Source: CAYSQW01 sp964433135
GTDB lineage: Bacteria > Acidobacteriota > Aminicenantia > Aminicenantales > Aminicenantaceae
Length of the DNA: 64,000 nucleotides
Direction: 5' to 3'
Assembly: GCA_964433135.1 (NCBI GenBank)
Contig: CAYSQW010000001.1
Span: 62,001 to 126,000, forward strand
Shown here: positions 24,933 through 34,579 of the stretch, piece after piece
How the letters are laid out: every line of letters starts with the position of its first letter
Numbering within the stretch: the stretch's first letter is position 1
Program-made: the position numbers and the translations under genes
Notes under the pieces: model-generated
Databases searched by the model: none
The model's input: only the letters and a program-made list of their open reading frames with translations
Told to the model about the DNA's origin: nothing

Positions 24933-26828
24933 TTAAGACCCGGTGGTCCCGGCATAGAATTCTTTTATCTGACGCACCAGCCCTTCATGGTCGAGAGAAT
25001 ACCGCCGTTTGATTTGACCTACCTTTCCTACGGGGCAGATCTCCCGAGGGAGTCCGATCCTTTTGAAGCGCACGTCAAATTCCCCCTGGGCATCCAGGAA
25101 TTCCCTGACCGCACTACCGAAACCTCCCGCCGTCACTCCCTCTTCCAAGGTGATGATGGTGCTTCCCGGGCATGCGAAACGCCGGATTAAGTCTTCATCC
25201 AACGGAGCGACGAATCGGGCATTGGCAACCGCAAGGTCGAGGCCCTCTCCCTTGAGCGTTTCCGCCGCCCGCAGCGCCTCCGGCACCATGCTCCCCAAAG
25301 CCAGCAAAAGGTCCGTCCCCTCTTGCAGCATCTCGGCCTTTCCCAAAGGAATCGCCTTGAATTCAGGATCAAGAGGCACTCCGAGTCCCTTCCCTTTGGG
25401 GAAACGCACGGCCGTAGGATGACCATAGGAAAAGGCCGCATGCATCATATGCTGCAGCTCGTTTTCATCCTTGGGCGCCATTACGATCATGTTGGGCAAA
25501 TGGCGAAGATAGACGATGTCATTGATCCCCTGATGCGTGGGCCCGTCGTCCGGAACAATTCCGGCCCGATCCAAGGCAAACAGGATCGGTACGTCCATCA
25601 GACAAACATCATGGTACATCTGATCATAAGCCCGCTGCAGAAACGTCGAATAGATGGCGACGATCGGCTTGGCTCCGCTCAAGGCCAATCCGGTTGCAAA
25701 ATCCACCGCATGCTGTTCCGCGATCCCCACATCGAAAAAACGGTGCGCGAATTTCTGGGAGAACGTCTTCAAACCCGTTCCTTCCGGCATGGCCGCGGTT
25801 ATCGCAACGATTTCCGGATCATTTTCCGCAAGCCTGAGCGCCGTATCACCGAAAACGGAGGAATACGTCGCCCGTTCATCCTTCACTTTAGGATTCCCGG
25901 TGGCGATTTCAAAGGGGGAAGCACTGTGAAAATGCGCCGGATTGTTCTGAGCCGGGGCATAGCCTTTTCCTTTCTTGGTGACGCAGAGGATCAGCACGGG
26001 ACCGTCATATTCCTTCGCATCCTCTAAAACCTCGATCATGGAACCCAAGCTGTGTCCCTGGACCGGGCCGATATAACGGAATCCCAACTCCTCGAACAGC
26101 AGTCCCGGGAAAAACGTCTTTTTAATGACTTCCTCGATCCCCCGGGCCGCTTTGATCAGGGGTTTTCCCAAAGCCGGAATCGCCTTCAGAATGGTTTTCG
26201 CCTGATCCTTCATCCGAATATAGTGCTGTCCGGAAACCAGGTAGGAAAGGTATTTCGACAGGGCGCCGACATTGGGAGAAATCGACATTTCATTGTAATT
26301 GAGGACGACGATCATCTTTTCACGCATATGCCCGATCTGATTCAACGCCTCCCAGGCAACACCTCCGGTCAGGCTGCCGTCCCCCACCACCGCTATTACA
26401 TGATGATCGCCGCCGTTCATGTCCCGCGCCGCTGACATTCCCAGCGCCGCAGACAGCGCCGTGGAAGCATGTCCGGTATTGTAGTTATCGTATTCGCTTT
26501 CCTCCCGGGACGGGAAGCCGCAAATCCCCTCATACTGCCGAAGACGGGGGAAAAGATCTCTTCTCCCGGTGATGATCTTATGGGCGTAGCACTGGTGTCC
26601 GACATCCCATATGATCTTATCCGTGGGCGCATCGAATACGCGATGTAAAGCCAGAGTTATTTCAACCACCCCGAGATTCGGGGAAAGATGACCGCCGTTT
26701 TTCGCGACGGTGCTGATAATCAGAGCGCGGATTTCCCGGGCTGCCTGGGACAGTTCCTTAAGCGAAAGGGATTTCAAATCCTGGGGCTTTTCAATGTTAT
26801 CGATAATTTTTTGCGTTTTGCTCGGCAT
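24933..26828 (-). CDS. dxs: 1-deoxy-D-xylulose-5-phosphate synthase
   Basis: A 631-aa thiamin-diphosphate enzyme that joins pyruvate and glyceraldehyde-3-P in the MEP isoprenoid pathway. The ThDP motif GDGSLTGGVAWEALN lies near 152-166, the DVGHQCYAHK segment near 75-84, and the pyrimidine-domain catalytic Glu in FDVGIAEQHAV near 368-378. The transketolase C-domain is complete. It directly follows ispA by one base; together they supply and extend isoprenoids. Confidence 0.95.
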   Translation of the reverse strand: MPSKTQKIIDNIEKPQDLKSLSLKELSQAAREIRALIISTVAKNGGHLSPNLGVVEITLALHRVFDAPTDKIIWDVGHQCYAHKIITGRRDLFPRLRQYEGICGFPSREESEYDNYNTGHASTALSAALGMSAARDMNGGDHHVIAVVGDGSLTGGVAWEALNQIGHMREKMIVVLNYNEMSISPNVGALSKYLSYLVSGQHYIRMKDQAKTILKAIPALGKPLIKAARGIEEVIKKTFFPGLLFEELGFRYIGPVQGHSLGSMIEVLEDAKEYDGPVLILCVTKKGKGYAPAQNNPAHFHSASPFEIATGNPKVKDERATYSSVFGDTALRLAENDPEIVAITAAMPEGTGLKTFSQKFAHRFFDVGIAEQHAVDFATGLALSGAKPIVAIYSTFLQRAYDQMYHDVCLMDVPILFALDRAGIVPDDGPTHQGINDIVYLRHLPNMIVMAPKDENELQHMMHAAFSYGHPTAVRFPKGKGLGVPLDPEFKAIPLGKAEMLQEGTDLLLALGSMVPEALRAAETLKGEGLDLAVANARFVAPLDEDLIRRFACPGSTIITLEEGVTAGGFGSAVREFLDAQGEFDVRFKRIGLPREICPVGKVGQIKRRYSLDHEGLVRQIKEFYAGTTGS

Positions 26829-26829
26829 C

Positions 26830-27678
26830 TTATATCTCCCTCAAAAACGACCCTAGTGTACGAAGCGATTCGGTCGGCCCCGGCAGTTCTTCCAGAGCGG
26901 ACATCCCCTCCCGAATAAATCTTTCCAAAAATCCCCGCGCCTTTTTTTCTCCGAAGCGGGAGACGATATTGGGCCGCGCGGACTCATCTTCCCCGGCATC
27001 CTGCCGCGCATCTTGAATATCATCCCGCACTTGAAAAGCAAGCCCGAGACGGTCGCCGAAAATTTCGATCGCCGTCATCTGTTCGGACGGAGCCTCCGCC
27101 AATAGCCCTCCCGTTCGCACGGAAAGACTGATCAAGGCTCCGGTTTTCCGGCGGATCAAATCCCACATGCTCTCTTCCGCCGCCTCCCGTGGAGAAAGAG
27201 AAATATCAAGCACCTGCCCTCCGATCATCCCATCATAGCCCGCCGCCCGGGAAAACGCCCGGATCAAATGGACCCTCCGCGGTTCGCGGTTCGGGGATAA
27301 AACGCCTTCGGTCAGCGTTTCAAAAGCCAGGGTCAGCAAGGCGTCTCCGGCCAGAAGCGCCAGAGCCTCCCCGAAAGCACGATGGCATGAGGGGAGGCCC
27401 CGCCGAAAATCATCATCATCCATGGAGGGAAGGTCGTCATGGATCAAGGAATAGTTGTGAATCAATTCAACGGACACCGCAAACGGCAGGATCTCAGCCG
27501 AGGGGACCCCGAAAGCTTCCCCCGAAGCCAGAGCCAGAAGCGGACGATATCTTTTCCCCCCGGAAAGGACGGAATGCCGCATGGCGGGAAGAAGAGGAGA
27601 TGATCCTCGATTGAGGATCATTTCAAGCTCATCCTCAACGAGCCGTTTCCAGCAGGCCAGTTTGACGTTATCCTTCAT
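26830..27678 (-). CDS. ispA: Farnesyl diphosphate synthase-type polyprenyl synthetase
   Basis: A 282-aa all-helical prenyltransferase. The first Asp-rich motif is HDDLPSMDDDDFRRG with the typical two-residue insertion, and the second is VRDDIQD. GGKRYRP binds the homoallylic substrate. It condenses DMAPP/GPP with IPP. It lies between xseB and dxs, an arrangement (xseA-xseB-ispA-dxs) found in many bacteria. Chain length is inferred as C15. Confidence 0.93.
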   Translation of the reverse strand: MKDNVKLACWKRLVEDELEMILNRGSSPLLPAMRHSVLSGGKRYRPLLALASGEAFGVPSAEILPFAVSVELIHNYSLIHDDLPSMDDDDFRRGLPSCHRAFGEALALLAGDALLTLAFETLTEGVLSPNREPRRVHLIRAFSRAAGYDGMIGGQVLDISLSPREAAEESMWDLIRRKTGALISLSVRTGGLLAEAPSEQMTAIEIFGDRLGLAFQVRDDIQDARQDAGEDESARPNIVSRFGEKKARGFLERFIREGMSALEELPGPTESLRTLGSFLREI

Positions 27679-27684
27679 GGGATA

Positions 27685-27975
27685 TCAAAAGGGAAGGTCG
27701 CTGTTTTCACCCGAAGCATCGGGATCATCACCACGGGCGCCGTCGTTCTTTTCATCAGGAGCGAAAGGCTCGGTTTTGATGTCTTCGCCCTCTTCCTCGA
27801 GCAGAAGTTCGATTTTTTTCTCGGCGCGCTCCAGCTCCGACCGCAGAAACCGGGCCAGTTTGACCCCCCTTTCAAACAAGGCCAACGATTCATCCAGAGC
27901 CGGACCGCCCTGCTCCATTTTTTCGACGATGCCCTCCAGTTCCTTCAGAGCTTTTTCGAATTTCATCTCGGCCAT
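27685..27975 (-). CDS. xseB: Exodeoxyribonuclease VII small subunit
   Basis: A 96-aa protein. The first 65 residues form the family helical hairpin (KFEKALKELEGIVEKME, then LDESLALFERGVKLA). An acidic C-terminal extension (70-96) is longer than the usual ~80-aa protein. It binds XseA to degrade single-stranded DNA. The ATG at 27975 has GGGAGAA upstream; the frame reaches 28032 only by overlapping xseA. Confidence 0.9.
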   Translation of the reverse strand: MAEMKFEKALKELEGIVEKMEQGGPALDESLALFERGVKLARFLRSELERAEKKIELLLEEEGEDIKTEPFAPDEKNDGARGDDPDASGENSDLPF

Positions 27976-28028
27976 AATCTTTTCTCCCTTCTTCCGGAAA
28001 TGAGTCGGAATCTCCGGCTCCCGGTATT

Positions 28029-29396
28029 TCAATCCTCCGCGAAAGCCCCTTTCCCCGGGGATTCCTCACGCAATCCACGGATGCGATCCTCCACGGAAGT
28101 CCGCAGGTTTATGTCGCGGATCATTCCCGTAAATTCTCCTCGCGCAAAGGAAACGACGATTTCATCTTCGGCTTTCAATCCCTCCACCTCATGGATGGCT
28201 CTTTTCCCTTCCTTCGTCCAGCAGATCGCATATCCCTTTTTCAATACGTTCAAAGGACTCATCGCGTGCAGCCCCGCGGAAAGACGCTCCCACTCCGCCT
28301 GCCTCCGCTGCCTCATCGTCCGCTCTGCATGGATCATTTTCTCCGCCATAAGGGCGGCCCTTGCTCTAGTTTCAGATATATCCTTCCTGTCTTGTAAAAT
28401 GATTTTCCTGGCTCGGGTCTCCAAATCATCCACTTTCTGCATTTGATTCAGAATCCGCACCTTGAGGTTTTGGAATGCCTGGTGATGTATAAGACCGAAG
28501 ACCAGCTGTCGCTGGTTTTGTACCGCGAAGCGGGTATGATGCTCCAGCCGCTTGACGAGGGCCTCGATCTTTTCCCGAAAAGCGCCCTCCTTTTCAACAA
28601 CCAGCTCAGCGGCGGCGGTAGGGGTGGCGGCCCGAACGTCGGCGACGAAATCCGAGATGGTGAAATCGACTTCATGTCCTACGGCGGAGATGACCGGTAC
28701 CGGACAACGATGGATGGCCCGTGCCAATCTTTCATCATTGAACGCCCAGAGATCCTCCATGGAACCTCCTCCTCGGCCCACGATGACGGCGTCCATATCG
28801 GCGATTCGGCTGAGCGTTTCCACCCCCCGGATGATTTCTTCCGCGGCGCCTTCCCCCTGAACTTTTGCCGGAAAGACGATGACGTGAAGGCGGGCGAAGC
28901 GCCGCTCCAAAGTCCGCAGGATATCGATGATCGCCGCGCCGCGAGGAGATGTCACGATCCCGATTTTCCGGGGAAGCAAGGGCAGGGGTTTTTTGATCTC
29001 CGGGTCGAACAGGCCTTCTTTCCGCAGCTTCGCTTTGAGCTGGTCGAATGCCAACTGAAGAGCACCTTTGCCTTTGGGTTCGATACGATCCACGAGAAGT
29101 TGATATTCTCCCCGGGGCTCATATACATTGATCCGTCCGATGCAGATGACCTGAAGCCCGTTTTCCAAACGAAAGGGAATTTTCCGCGCCGCCGGTCGAA
29201 ACATAACGACACGAATTTGGCTCTTTTCGTCCTTGAGCGTCATGTAGACATGACCCGACTGATGGAGGTGGAAATTGGATACCTCTCCCTCCACCGCCAC
29301 GCCGGGAAAAGCTCTCTCCAGTTGCTGCCGGATCAGACTCGTGATCTCGGATACGGAATAGATCTTAGCCGCTGAAGCGGATTCATGATTGATCAA
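28029..29396 (-). CDS. xseA: Exodeoxyribonuclease VII large subunit
   Basis: A 455-aa protein. An OB-fold domain covers about 5-105 (YSVSEIT, VEGEVSNF, SGHVYMTLKD) and is followed by the catalytic exonuclease_VII_L domain (GIVTSPRGAAIIDIL, VGRGGGSMEDLWAFND) and a coiled-coil C-terminus. The start is TTG at 29396, six bases after GAGGAAAG, overlapping the ymdB-like stop; an upstream in-frame ATG at 29504 would lie deep inside that gene. Confidence 0.92.
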   Translation of the reverse strand: MINHESASAAKIYSVSEITSLIRQQLERAFPGVAVEGEVSNFHLHQSGHVYMTLKDEKSQIRVVMFRPAARKIPFRLENGLQVICIGRINVYEPRGEYQLLVDRIEPKGKGALQLAFDQLKAKLRKEGLFDPEIKKPLPLLPRKIGIVTSPRGAAIIDILRTLERRFARLHVIVFPAKVQGEGAAEEIIRGVETLSRIADMDAVIVGRGGGSMEDLWAFNDERLARAIHRCPVPVISAVGHEVDFTISDFVADVRAATPTAAAELVVEKEGAFREKIEALVKRLEHHTRFAVQNQRQLVFGLIHHQAFQNLKVRILNQMQKVDDLETRARKIILQDRKDISETRARAALMAEKMIHAERTMRQRRQAEWERLSAGLHAMSPLNVLKKGYAICWTKEGKRAIHEVEGLKAEDEIVVSFARGEFTGMIRDINLRTSVEDRIRGLREESPGKGAFAED

Positions 29397-30189
29397 CGCT
29401 TTCCTCGATGATGGTATCGCTTTGGATATGGAGAGCCCTGCCGTTGCGTGGATCGATGGTGATGCACACGGTCGAACACGCACCTCTTTCCCGAGCAGGT
29501 TCAAAACGCTGAGGGCGGGATGAAAGGAATCGCATCACGGCCTGGTCTCTCCGGATACCGATTACGGAATCATATCCGCCCACCATGCCCACATCCGACA
29601 TATAAGCCGTTCCTTCGGGAAGGATCCTCGTATCGGCAGTCGGGACATGCGTGTGGGTACCCAGTACGGCGGAAACCCGGCCGTCCAGATACCAGCCCAA
29701 GGCCTGTTTCTCTGAGGTGGCTTCAGCATGGAAGTCGACCAGAATGACCGGCGTGATCTTTCTCAACGCTTCAATTTCCCGATCGGCGGCCCTAAAAGGA
29801 CAATCGATCGGTTCCATGAACACTCTTCCCTGCAGATTGATCACCCCGATCTTGAAGTCATCCTTTTCCGTCCACACGCAAGAGCCTTTTCCGGGATTAT
29901 CCTGCGGATAATTGGCGGGACGCAGCAGATAACGTTCGCGACTCAAATAATCCAGCGCCTCTTTTTTATCCCAAATATGGTTTCCCGACGTGATCACATC
30001 CACGTGAGAGAAGAGCTCCTGAGCGATTTTCTCCGTGATCCCGATCCCGCCGGCGGCGTTTTCACCATTGGCTATGATCATGTCAGGGGCGAATTTCTTT
30101 TTCAATCCGGGGAAAAATTTTCGGAGCACACGACGCCCCGGTCGTCCGATGATATCACCGACAAACAGAATTCTTAATCTATCTGGCAT
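29383..30189 (-). CDS. YmdB-type (TIGR00282) metallophosphoesterase
   Basis: A 268-aa calcineurin-like phosphoesterase. Metal ligands appear in [12 protein letters not shown] (9-20), [10 protein letters not shown] and TSGNHIWD; later [11 protein letters not shown] and [10 protein letters not shown] complete the site. In Bacillus YmdB hydrolyses cyclic nucleotides and influences biofilm genes. The rny-ymdB neighbourhood is conserved. The start overlaps the rny stop region by 11 bases. Confidence 0.9.
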   Translation of the reverse strand: MPDRLRILFVGDIIGRPGRRVLRKFFPGLKKKFAPDMIIANGENAAGGIGITEKIAQELFSHVDVITSGNHIWDKKEALDYLSRERYLLRPANYPQDNPGKGSCVWTEKDDFKIGVINLQGRVFMEPIDCPFRAADREIEALRKITPVILVDFHAEATSEKQALGWYLDGRVSAVLGTHTHVPTADTRILPEGTAYMSDVGMVGGYDSVIGIRRDQAVMRFLSSRPQRFEPARERGACSTVCITIDPRNGRALHIQSDTIIEESVDQS

Positions 30190-31741
30190 ACTCGACCGCT
30201 CTCATTTCACGAATAACCGTAACCTTGATCTGTCCCGGATAATCCAATTCACCTTTGATTTTTTGAGCAATATCCTTCGCGATCAATGAGGCTCGATCAT
30301 CCGATATCTTCTGGCTTTCGACAATAATTCGGATCTCTCTCCCGGCTTGAAGAGCGAATGCCTTGGCCACACCCTCGAAAGATTTTGCTATCTCTTCCAG
30401 CTTCTGCAGCCGCTTGATATACGTTTCCAGGAGTTCACGTCGGGCTCCGGGTCTGGCCGCGGACAAAGTGTCCGCGGACTGAACGAGAACCGCCTCCACG
30501 GAGGGAAAATCGATGTCGCGATGATGAGACGCGATCGCTTGGTAAACGGGTTCGGTTTCTCCATATTTTCTGGTCAGCTCCACACTCAATTCGGTATGGG
30601 TTCCCTCGACCTCACGGTCTACGGCCTTCCCGATATCGTGCAGCAGACCGGCGCGCAGGGCCACATTGACATTCGCTCCCAGTTCCCGGGCCATCAAGGC
30701 CGAAAGGGATGCGACTTCCTTGGAATGCTGCAAAACATTCTGTCCATAGCTGGTCCGATATCTCAGTTTTCCCAGAAGTTTGATGAGCTCGGGATGAATA
30801 TCCTGGATGCGCAGATCCAGCACCGCGGTTTCACCTTCCTGCTTCATCTTCTCTTCCAACTCCGCCTTGACCGTTTCCACAACCTCTTCTATTCGGGCGG
30901 GATGAATCCGACCATCCTGCACCAGCTTTTCAATCGAAAGCCGCGCCATTTCCCTGCGGACGGGATCGAAACTGGACAAGATAACGGCTTCAGGCGTGTC
31001 ATCGACGATGATGTCGACTCCGGTCGCCAATTCAAGCGCCCGGATATTACGCCCTTCTCTTCCTATGATGCGTCCTTTCATATCGTCGGATGGAAGATCG
31101 ACGACCGAGACCGTGGTTTCAACGACGTGTTCGGCGGCGGATCTCTGGATCGCCTGACTTATGATATCCCGAGCCATCATCTGACTTTTGGATTTTGTCT
31201 CTTCTTCGATTTTCCTTACCGTTTGCACCGCTTCCAGTTTGGCTTCGTCTTCAATCCTTCGCTGCAGTTCTCTTTTCGCCTCCTCCTGAGTGGTGTTGGC
31301 GATCCGTTCCAATTCCTGCAGTGCCTGTCTGATCAATTCGTCTCGTTTTCTTTCTTTCTCCTGCAGCTCCTTTTCCCGTGAATACAGGCGCTGCTCTTTG
31401 CGGGAAAACTCCCGCTCTTTTCTTTCCATCGACTGGGATTTACGCTCCAGGTTTTCTTCCTTGTTGACCAGACGGCGTTCCATCTCATTGAACTTACGCC
31501 GCCGGTCTTGTGTCTGGCGCTCAAAATCCGATTTCAGGTTCAGGTATTTTTCTTTGGCTTCAATCGACGCTTCGCGTCTGATTTTCTCTGCTTCTTCCTT
31601 GGATTTGTCTATAATTTGCTGGGCTTCTTGCTGAGCTTTAAATATCGCCCGCGTTCCCGCGGACCGTTTGATCGAAATGTAAATCAAAAACCCAAATAGC
31701 AAACCGAGGACGATAGCAACGATCCATACGGTTAAAGTCAC
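30179..31741 (-). CDS. rny: Ribonuclease Y
   Basis: A 520-aa membrane-anchored endoribonuclease. One N-terminal helix (about 5-24) is followed by a long coiled coil (30-200) rich in Glu/Lys/Arg, a KH domain ([12 protein letters not shown]) and an HD domain ([12 protein letters not shown]). It initiates mRNA decay. The start is GTG at 31741, eight bases after a near-perfect AGGAGGTGA ribosome site; a GTG nine bases earlier overlaps that site. It follows a structured RNA region after zapA. Confidence 0.94.
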   Translation of the reverse strand: MTLTVWIVAIVLGLLFGFLIYISIKRSAGTRAIFKAQQEAQQIIDKSKEEAEKIRREASIEAKEKYLNLKSDFERQTQDRRRKFNEMERRLVNKEENLERKSQSMERKEREFSRKEQRLYSREKELQEKERKRDELIRQALQELERIANTTQEEAKRELQRRIEDEAKLEAVQTVRKIEEETKSKSQMMARDIISQAIQRSAAEHVVETTVSVVDLPSDDMKGRIIGREGRNIRALELATGVDIIVDDTPEAVILSSFDPVRREMARLSIEKLVQDGRIHPARIEEVVETVKAELEEKMKQEGETAVLDLRIQDIHPELIKLLGKLRYRTSYGQNVLQHSKEVASLSALMARELGANVNVALRAGLLHDIGKAVDREVEGTHTELSVELTRKYGETEPVYQAIASHHRDIDFPSVEAVLVQSADTLSAARPGARRELLETYIKRLQKLEEIAKSFEGVAKAFALQAGREIRIIVESQKISDDRASLIAKDIAQKIKGELDYPGQIKVTVIREMRAVEYAR

Positions 31742-31767
31742 TTTGGTCACCTCCTAAAAGAGATTCA

Positions 31768-31941
31768 AAGGAGAGGATGACCCGGAGGGCTATGACGTCT
31801 TCACTCTTTTCGTATCAGGTACCAATCGTGCAAACATGTCAAAGAAAACGATGAGCCTTCCGGTTTCAACTCCATTCCCGGATCTCGCCAGACTATGGAA
31901 TTTCGATCCGCGGCTCCGTTCTTTGACCCTCTGTTCTCCAA
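31768..31941 (-). ncRNA. ssrS: Structured RNA between zapA and rny, probable 6S RNA
   Basis: About 174 nt separate the zapA stop from the rny ribosome site. The segment folds as an interrupted rod. The ends pair (GGAGA at 31935-31939 with TCTCC at 31770-31774, minus sense), then GAGGG pairs with CCCTC. GTCAAAGAA (31919-31927) pairs perfectly over 9 bp with TTCTTTGAC (31838-31846), GAGCC with GGCTC, and an apical CGGATC/GATCCG hairpin closes it. Length and the position next to zapA match 6S RNA, the RNA polymerase inhibitor. The asymmetric bubble is larger on the 3' side than in the E. coli model, so a covariance search is needed to settle the family. Confidence 0.5.
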
Positions 31942-31942
31942 T

Positions 31943-32272
31943 TTATTTCGTCACTTCTTCAAGATTCTTGTATGTATTCCCATCTCGTTCGAGATGGACC
32001 TCCAATCGTTCGAATTCATCCTCCATATGCCCTATCACTTCACTGAATTGACCCAATTTCTTCTGGCACAAAAAAAACTCATCGGCGATATTCAATGCCG
32101 CTAAAACCGCTATTTTTATGGTATCCGCCGATTTTGATTTCACGCCTACTTCACGCATCTTCTGGTCAACATAGGAAGTAAGATGGCTTATATACTTCTC
32201 ATCCTCTTCTCCTTTAACTCTTATTCTATATTTCTGTCCGTAAATCTCGATTTCGATGATTTTATTGATCAT
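31943..32272 (-). CDS. zapA: Cell division protein ZapA
   Basis: A 109-aa protein with the ZapA start pattern (IEIEIYGQKYRIRVKGEEDEKYI), a beta-hairpin then a helix, and a C-terminal coiled coil. ZapA bundles FtsZ filaments at the division site. Its start overlaps the stop of the coiled-coil gene upstream (ATGA). The position pheT-zapB-zapA is common in bacteria. Confidence 0.88.
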   Translation of the reverse strand: MINKIIEIEIYGQKYRIRVKGEEDEKYISHLTSYVDQKMREVGVKSKSADTIKIAVLAALNIADEFFLCQKKLGQFSEVIGHMEDEFERLEVHLERDGNTYKNLEEVTK

Positions 32273-32529
32273 ATTTCAAGCTTGTCGATCTGACTGATGA
32301 TGGTATCGATCTTCCCCCTGATAACCTCCCTTTCCTTTTCGTATTTTTTCAGGTTTTCATCCAGCTGCCCGACCTTCTTCGTCTGCTCGGTAAGCGTCTT
32401 GTGTTCTTGCTTCAACGTCTTGATCTGCTGTTTCAACTTGCCGTTTTCATCCGTCAATGTATTTATATAGTCGACAATCCGGGTGATCTTCCCCTCTAAA
32501 ATTTTAATTCTTTCAATTTCACTTGTCAA
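32269..32529 (-). CDS. ZapB-like coiled-coil protein
   Basis: An 86-aa protein, almost wholly coiled coil with heptads of Ile/Leu and many Lys/Glu/Gln (for example ITRIVDYINTL, LKQQIKTLKQE). It starts within the pheT tail and its stop overlaps zapA. By size, predicted structure and position it fits a ZapB-type partner of ZapA. Low sequence complexity prevents a firm family call. Confidence 0.65.
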   Translation of the reverse strand: MTSEIERIKILEGKITRIVDYINTLTDENGKLKQQIKTLKQEHKTLTEQTKKVGQLDENLKKYEKEREVIRGKIDTIISQIDKLEI

Positions 32530-32761
32530 TTCCCCCTCCTTCTCTCATTTGAAAATCAAACGTCGATTTAAAAGTCTTCACAATTTTAGCGAGAAAGCCG
32601 TCCACTTCCTCGGTCAAGAGCGTCCTCTGGGGATGCGCAAAAACAAAACGGAATGAAAAACTCATTTTCCCCGAAGGAATACGTTTCCCTGAAAATCGAT
32701 CGTAAAGATCGAATGATTTCAAGAACGGCAAGGAAAGTCTTTCCACCGCCTCCTTGATTTC
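32519..32761 (-). pseudogene. Detached pheT 3' part: FDX-ACB anticodon-binding domain after an in-frame stop
   Basis: These codons follow the TAG of pheT in the same frame with no further stop until TGA at 32519. They encode about 80 residues (EIKEAVERLSLPF, SFDLYDRF, GKMSFSFRFVFAHPQRTLL) typical of the PheT C-terminal FDX-ACB domain that binds tRNA-Phe. A Met at 32746 could in principle start a separate peptide, but it would cut the domain. The conserved sequence suggests a recent mutation, a base-call error or readthrough. Confidence 0.75.
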
Positions 32762-34579
32762 CTAAAAATCAATATTTTCGCTCCCCAGAAGAGAAACGTC
32801 CCGGATGACGCTAGGATATTTCACCACAGGCTCCAGGTTGAAAGGTTGCGGTTGTTTTGCCAGAAGGGCGGTCAGGTTCAGCTCCGCCCCCCATATTTCC
32901 TCTCTCAAGGAAAAGGACTCGCATAGACTTTGATTCAACATCCCAAGGGTTCCAATCTCTTCTCCCTTAACTAAAACCGACAGACAGAAATCTTTCTCAT
33001 ATCGTGAGTGATCACGCTTGAGAAACGAGACCGGCTCATACCTTAGGTGGAACAGGATATCTTCACACACTCCCTTTAAATGAAAAAAATCCGCGCGTTC
33101 GGGACGGACCTGCCAATTTTGAATCCCCTGCAAACCCGAGATGACAAGTCCCAAGGACAGGAGTTCCTTGGCCTGATCGTCCTCCCAAAAATGGACCTTC
33201 CCGATTTCGAAGAGAGAGATCCCTTGCGCCCCTCGATTAAGATTCCACTCGGCGTTTTCCAACAATCCATTGAGCACAGTCGTTTTTAAAACCGAACTTC
33301 GTGCGGAGATAGGATTTAGAATCTCGATCACCTTTTGCTTCGGATGATTGGGGGATTCCCTTTCCTCGCTTGAGAACGCTCCGTTGACAACCTCGTCAAA
33401 TCCCGAATGGAACAGACTCCTTCGCATATGTTCGAGGAGGCACCGTTGTGGAGAAAAGGCTGGCTCCAAGCCCGACATCGGAGGCAGGGTGGACGGGATC
33501 TTGTCATAGCCGTGGAAACGAGCGACTTCTTCTATAAGATCCACTTCCCTTTCGATATCAACACGATAGGTCGGCACACTCACCTGCCAACCTCCTTGCT
33601 GCCGGACGCTCAATTCAAATCCCAGGCGAGCGAGCGTCTTTTCGATGAACTCTTCCTTTACGTCCGTTGCCAGCAGTTCCTTAATCCTATGCCGGCGGAG
33701 AACGACCGTTCTTTTCTTGACGGGTTTGGGATAGATGTCGATCATCCCTTTCGCGGCCGCTCCTCCCATTTGAGTCAGCAGAGAAGCCGCGATCGATGCG
33801 GCTTTGGGAGCGAAGGAGACATCCACACCTCTTTCGAAACGAAAAGCCGCTTCCGTTTGGATTCCGAATTTCCTGAGCGCCGTACGAATAGGGACGGGAT
33901 GGAAGATCGCGCTTTCAATCATAACATTCCGCGTAATACCGGTTATCGATGCATCTTGTCCTCCGATGACCCCCGCCAACGCCGTGGGTTTTTCATCATC
34001 GGCGATCACAAGGCAGTCCGGAGCAAGGACGAGCTCTCCGCCTTCGAGGATTCGGATCTTTTCTCCCTTCTTGGCTTTGCGCACAATGATCTTGCTCCCG
34101 GAAATCCGATCGAAGTCAAAGGCGTGAAGAGGCTGTGCCGTGGCGAAGAGAACATATTGGGTCACATCGACGACATTGTTGACCGGGTTCAATCCCAAGG
34201 CGCGGAGTCGAACCTGAAGCCATTCCGGAGAAGGCTCCACCTCGACATCCCTTATAACCACCGCGCAGTAGCGCGGACACATTTCATCATCCCAGATCTG
34301 GACATCGATCAGATGATCGACCGGAACGTCGGCTTCCGTCAAGGTACCGTTGTTTCCCTTCAAAGACAGGCCGTGAATCGCGGCTAATTCCCGCGCCACC
34401 CCCAAATGTCCCAGGACATCGGGCCGATTGGGCGGGGGCTCGATCTCTAGTATCGTTCCGTATTCGTTTTCGCTTTTTCCCGAAACCATGAGACCGATAC
34501 GATCTAGATCCTCGACGAGGCACGACATCGGCACATCCAAATCGATGTAATCCTTCAACCAATCGACGATTATCTTCAT
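32762..34579 (-). CDS. pheT: Phenylalanyl-tRNA synthetase beta subunit, interrupted by in-frame TAG
   Basis: The open frame encodes 605 residues: B1/B3/B4/B5 and core domains, without the EMAP/tRNA-bd N-terminal domain often present in the 800-aa form. It starts IIVDWLKDYID and includes the GVIGG(Q)DASI and FERGVD segments. The TAG at 32762-32764 (codon 606) falls inside the FDX-ACB domain, just after VIRDVSLLGSENIDF. The frame then continues open for 80 conserved codons to 32519. The ATG overlaps the pheS stop. Loss of FDX-ACB would weaken tRNA binding, so the true product is uncertain. Confidence 0.85.
   Translation of the reverse strand: MKIIVDWLKDYIDLDVPMSCLVEDLDRIGLMVSGKSENEYGTILEIEPPPNRPDVLGHLGVARELAAIHGLSLKGNNGTLTEADVPVDHLIDVQIWDDEMCPRYCAVVIRDVEVEPSPEWLQVRLRALGLNPVNNVVDVTQYVLFATAQPLHAFDFDRISGSKIIVRKAKKGEKIRILEGGELVLAPDCLVIADDEKPTALAGVIGGQDASITGITRNVMIESAIFHPVPIRTALRKFGIQTEAAFRFERGVDVSFAPKAASIAASLLTQMGGAAAKGMIDIYPKPVKKRTVVLRRHRIKELLATDVKEEFIEKTLARLGFELSVRQQGGWQVSVPTYRVDIEREVDLIEEVARFHGYDKIPSTLPPMSGLEPAFSPQRCLLEHMRRSLFHSGFDEVVNGAFSSEERESPNHPKQKVIEILNPISARSSVLKTTVLNGLLENAEWNLNRGAQGISLFEIGKVHFWEDDQAKELLSLGLVISGLQGIQNWQVRPERADFFHLKGVCEDILFHLRYEPVSFLKRDHSRYEKDFCLSVLVKGEEIGTLGMLNQSLCESFSLREEIWGAELNLTALLAKQPQPFNLEPVVKYPSVIRDVSLLGSENIDF

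Noticed and set aside
28443..29375. A 310-codon plus-strand frame
   Set aside because: Antisense to xseA with no recognisable protein pattern.
32762..32764. TAG in pheT as evidence of reassigned amber code or pyrrolysine
   Set aside because: At least five genes in the window end at TAG at the expected family or overlap position (17296, 23259, 41956, 45060, 63551), and no Pyl genes are seen.
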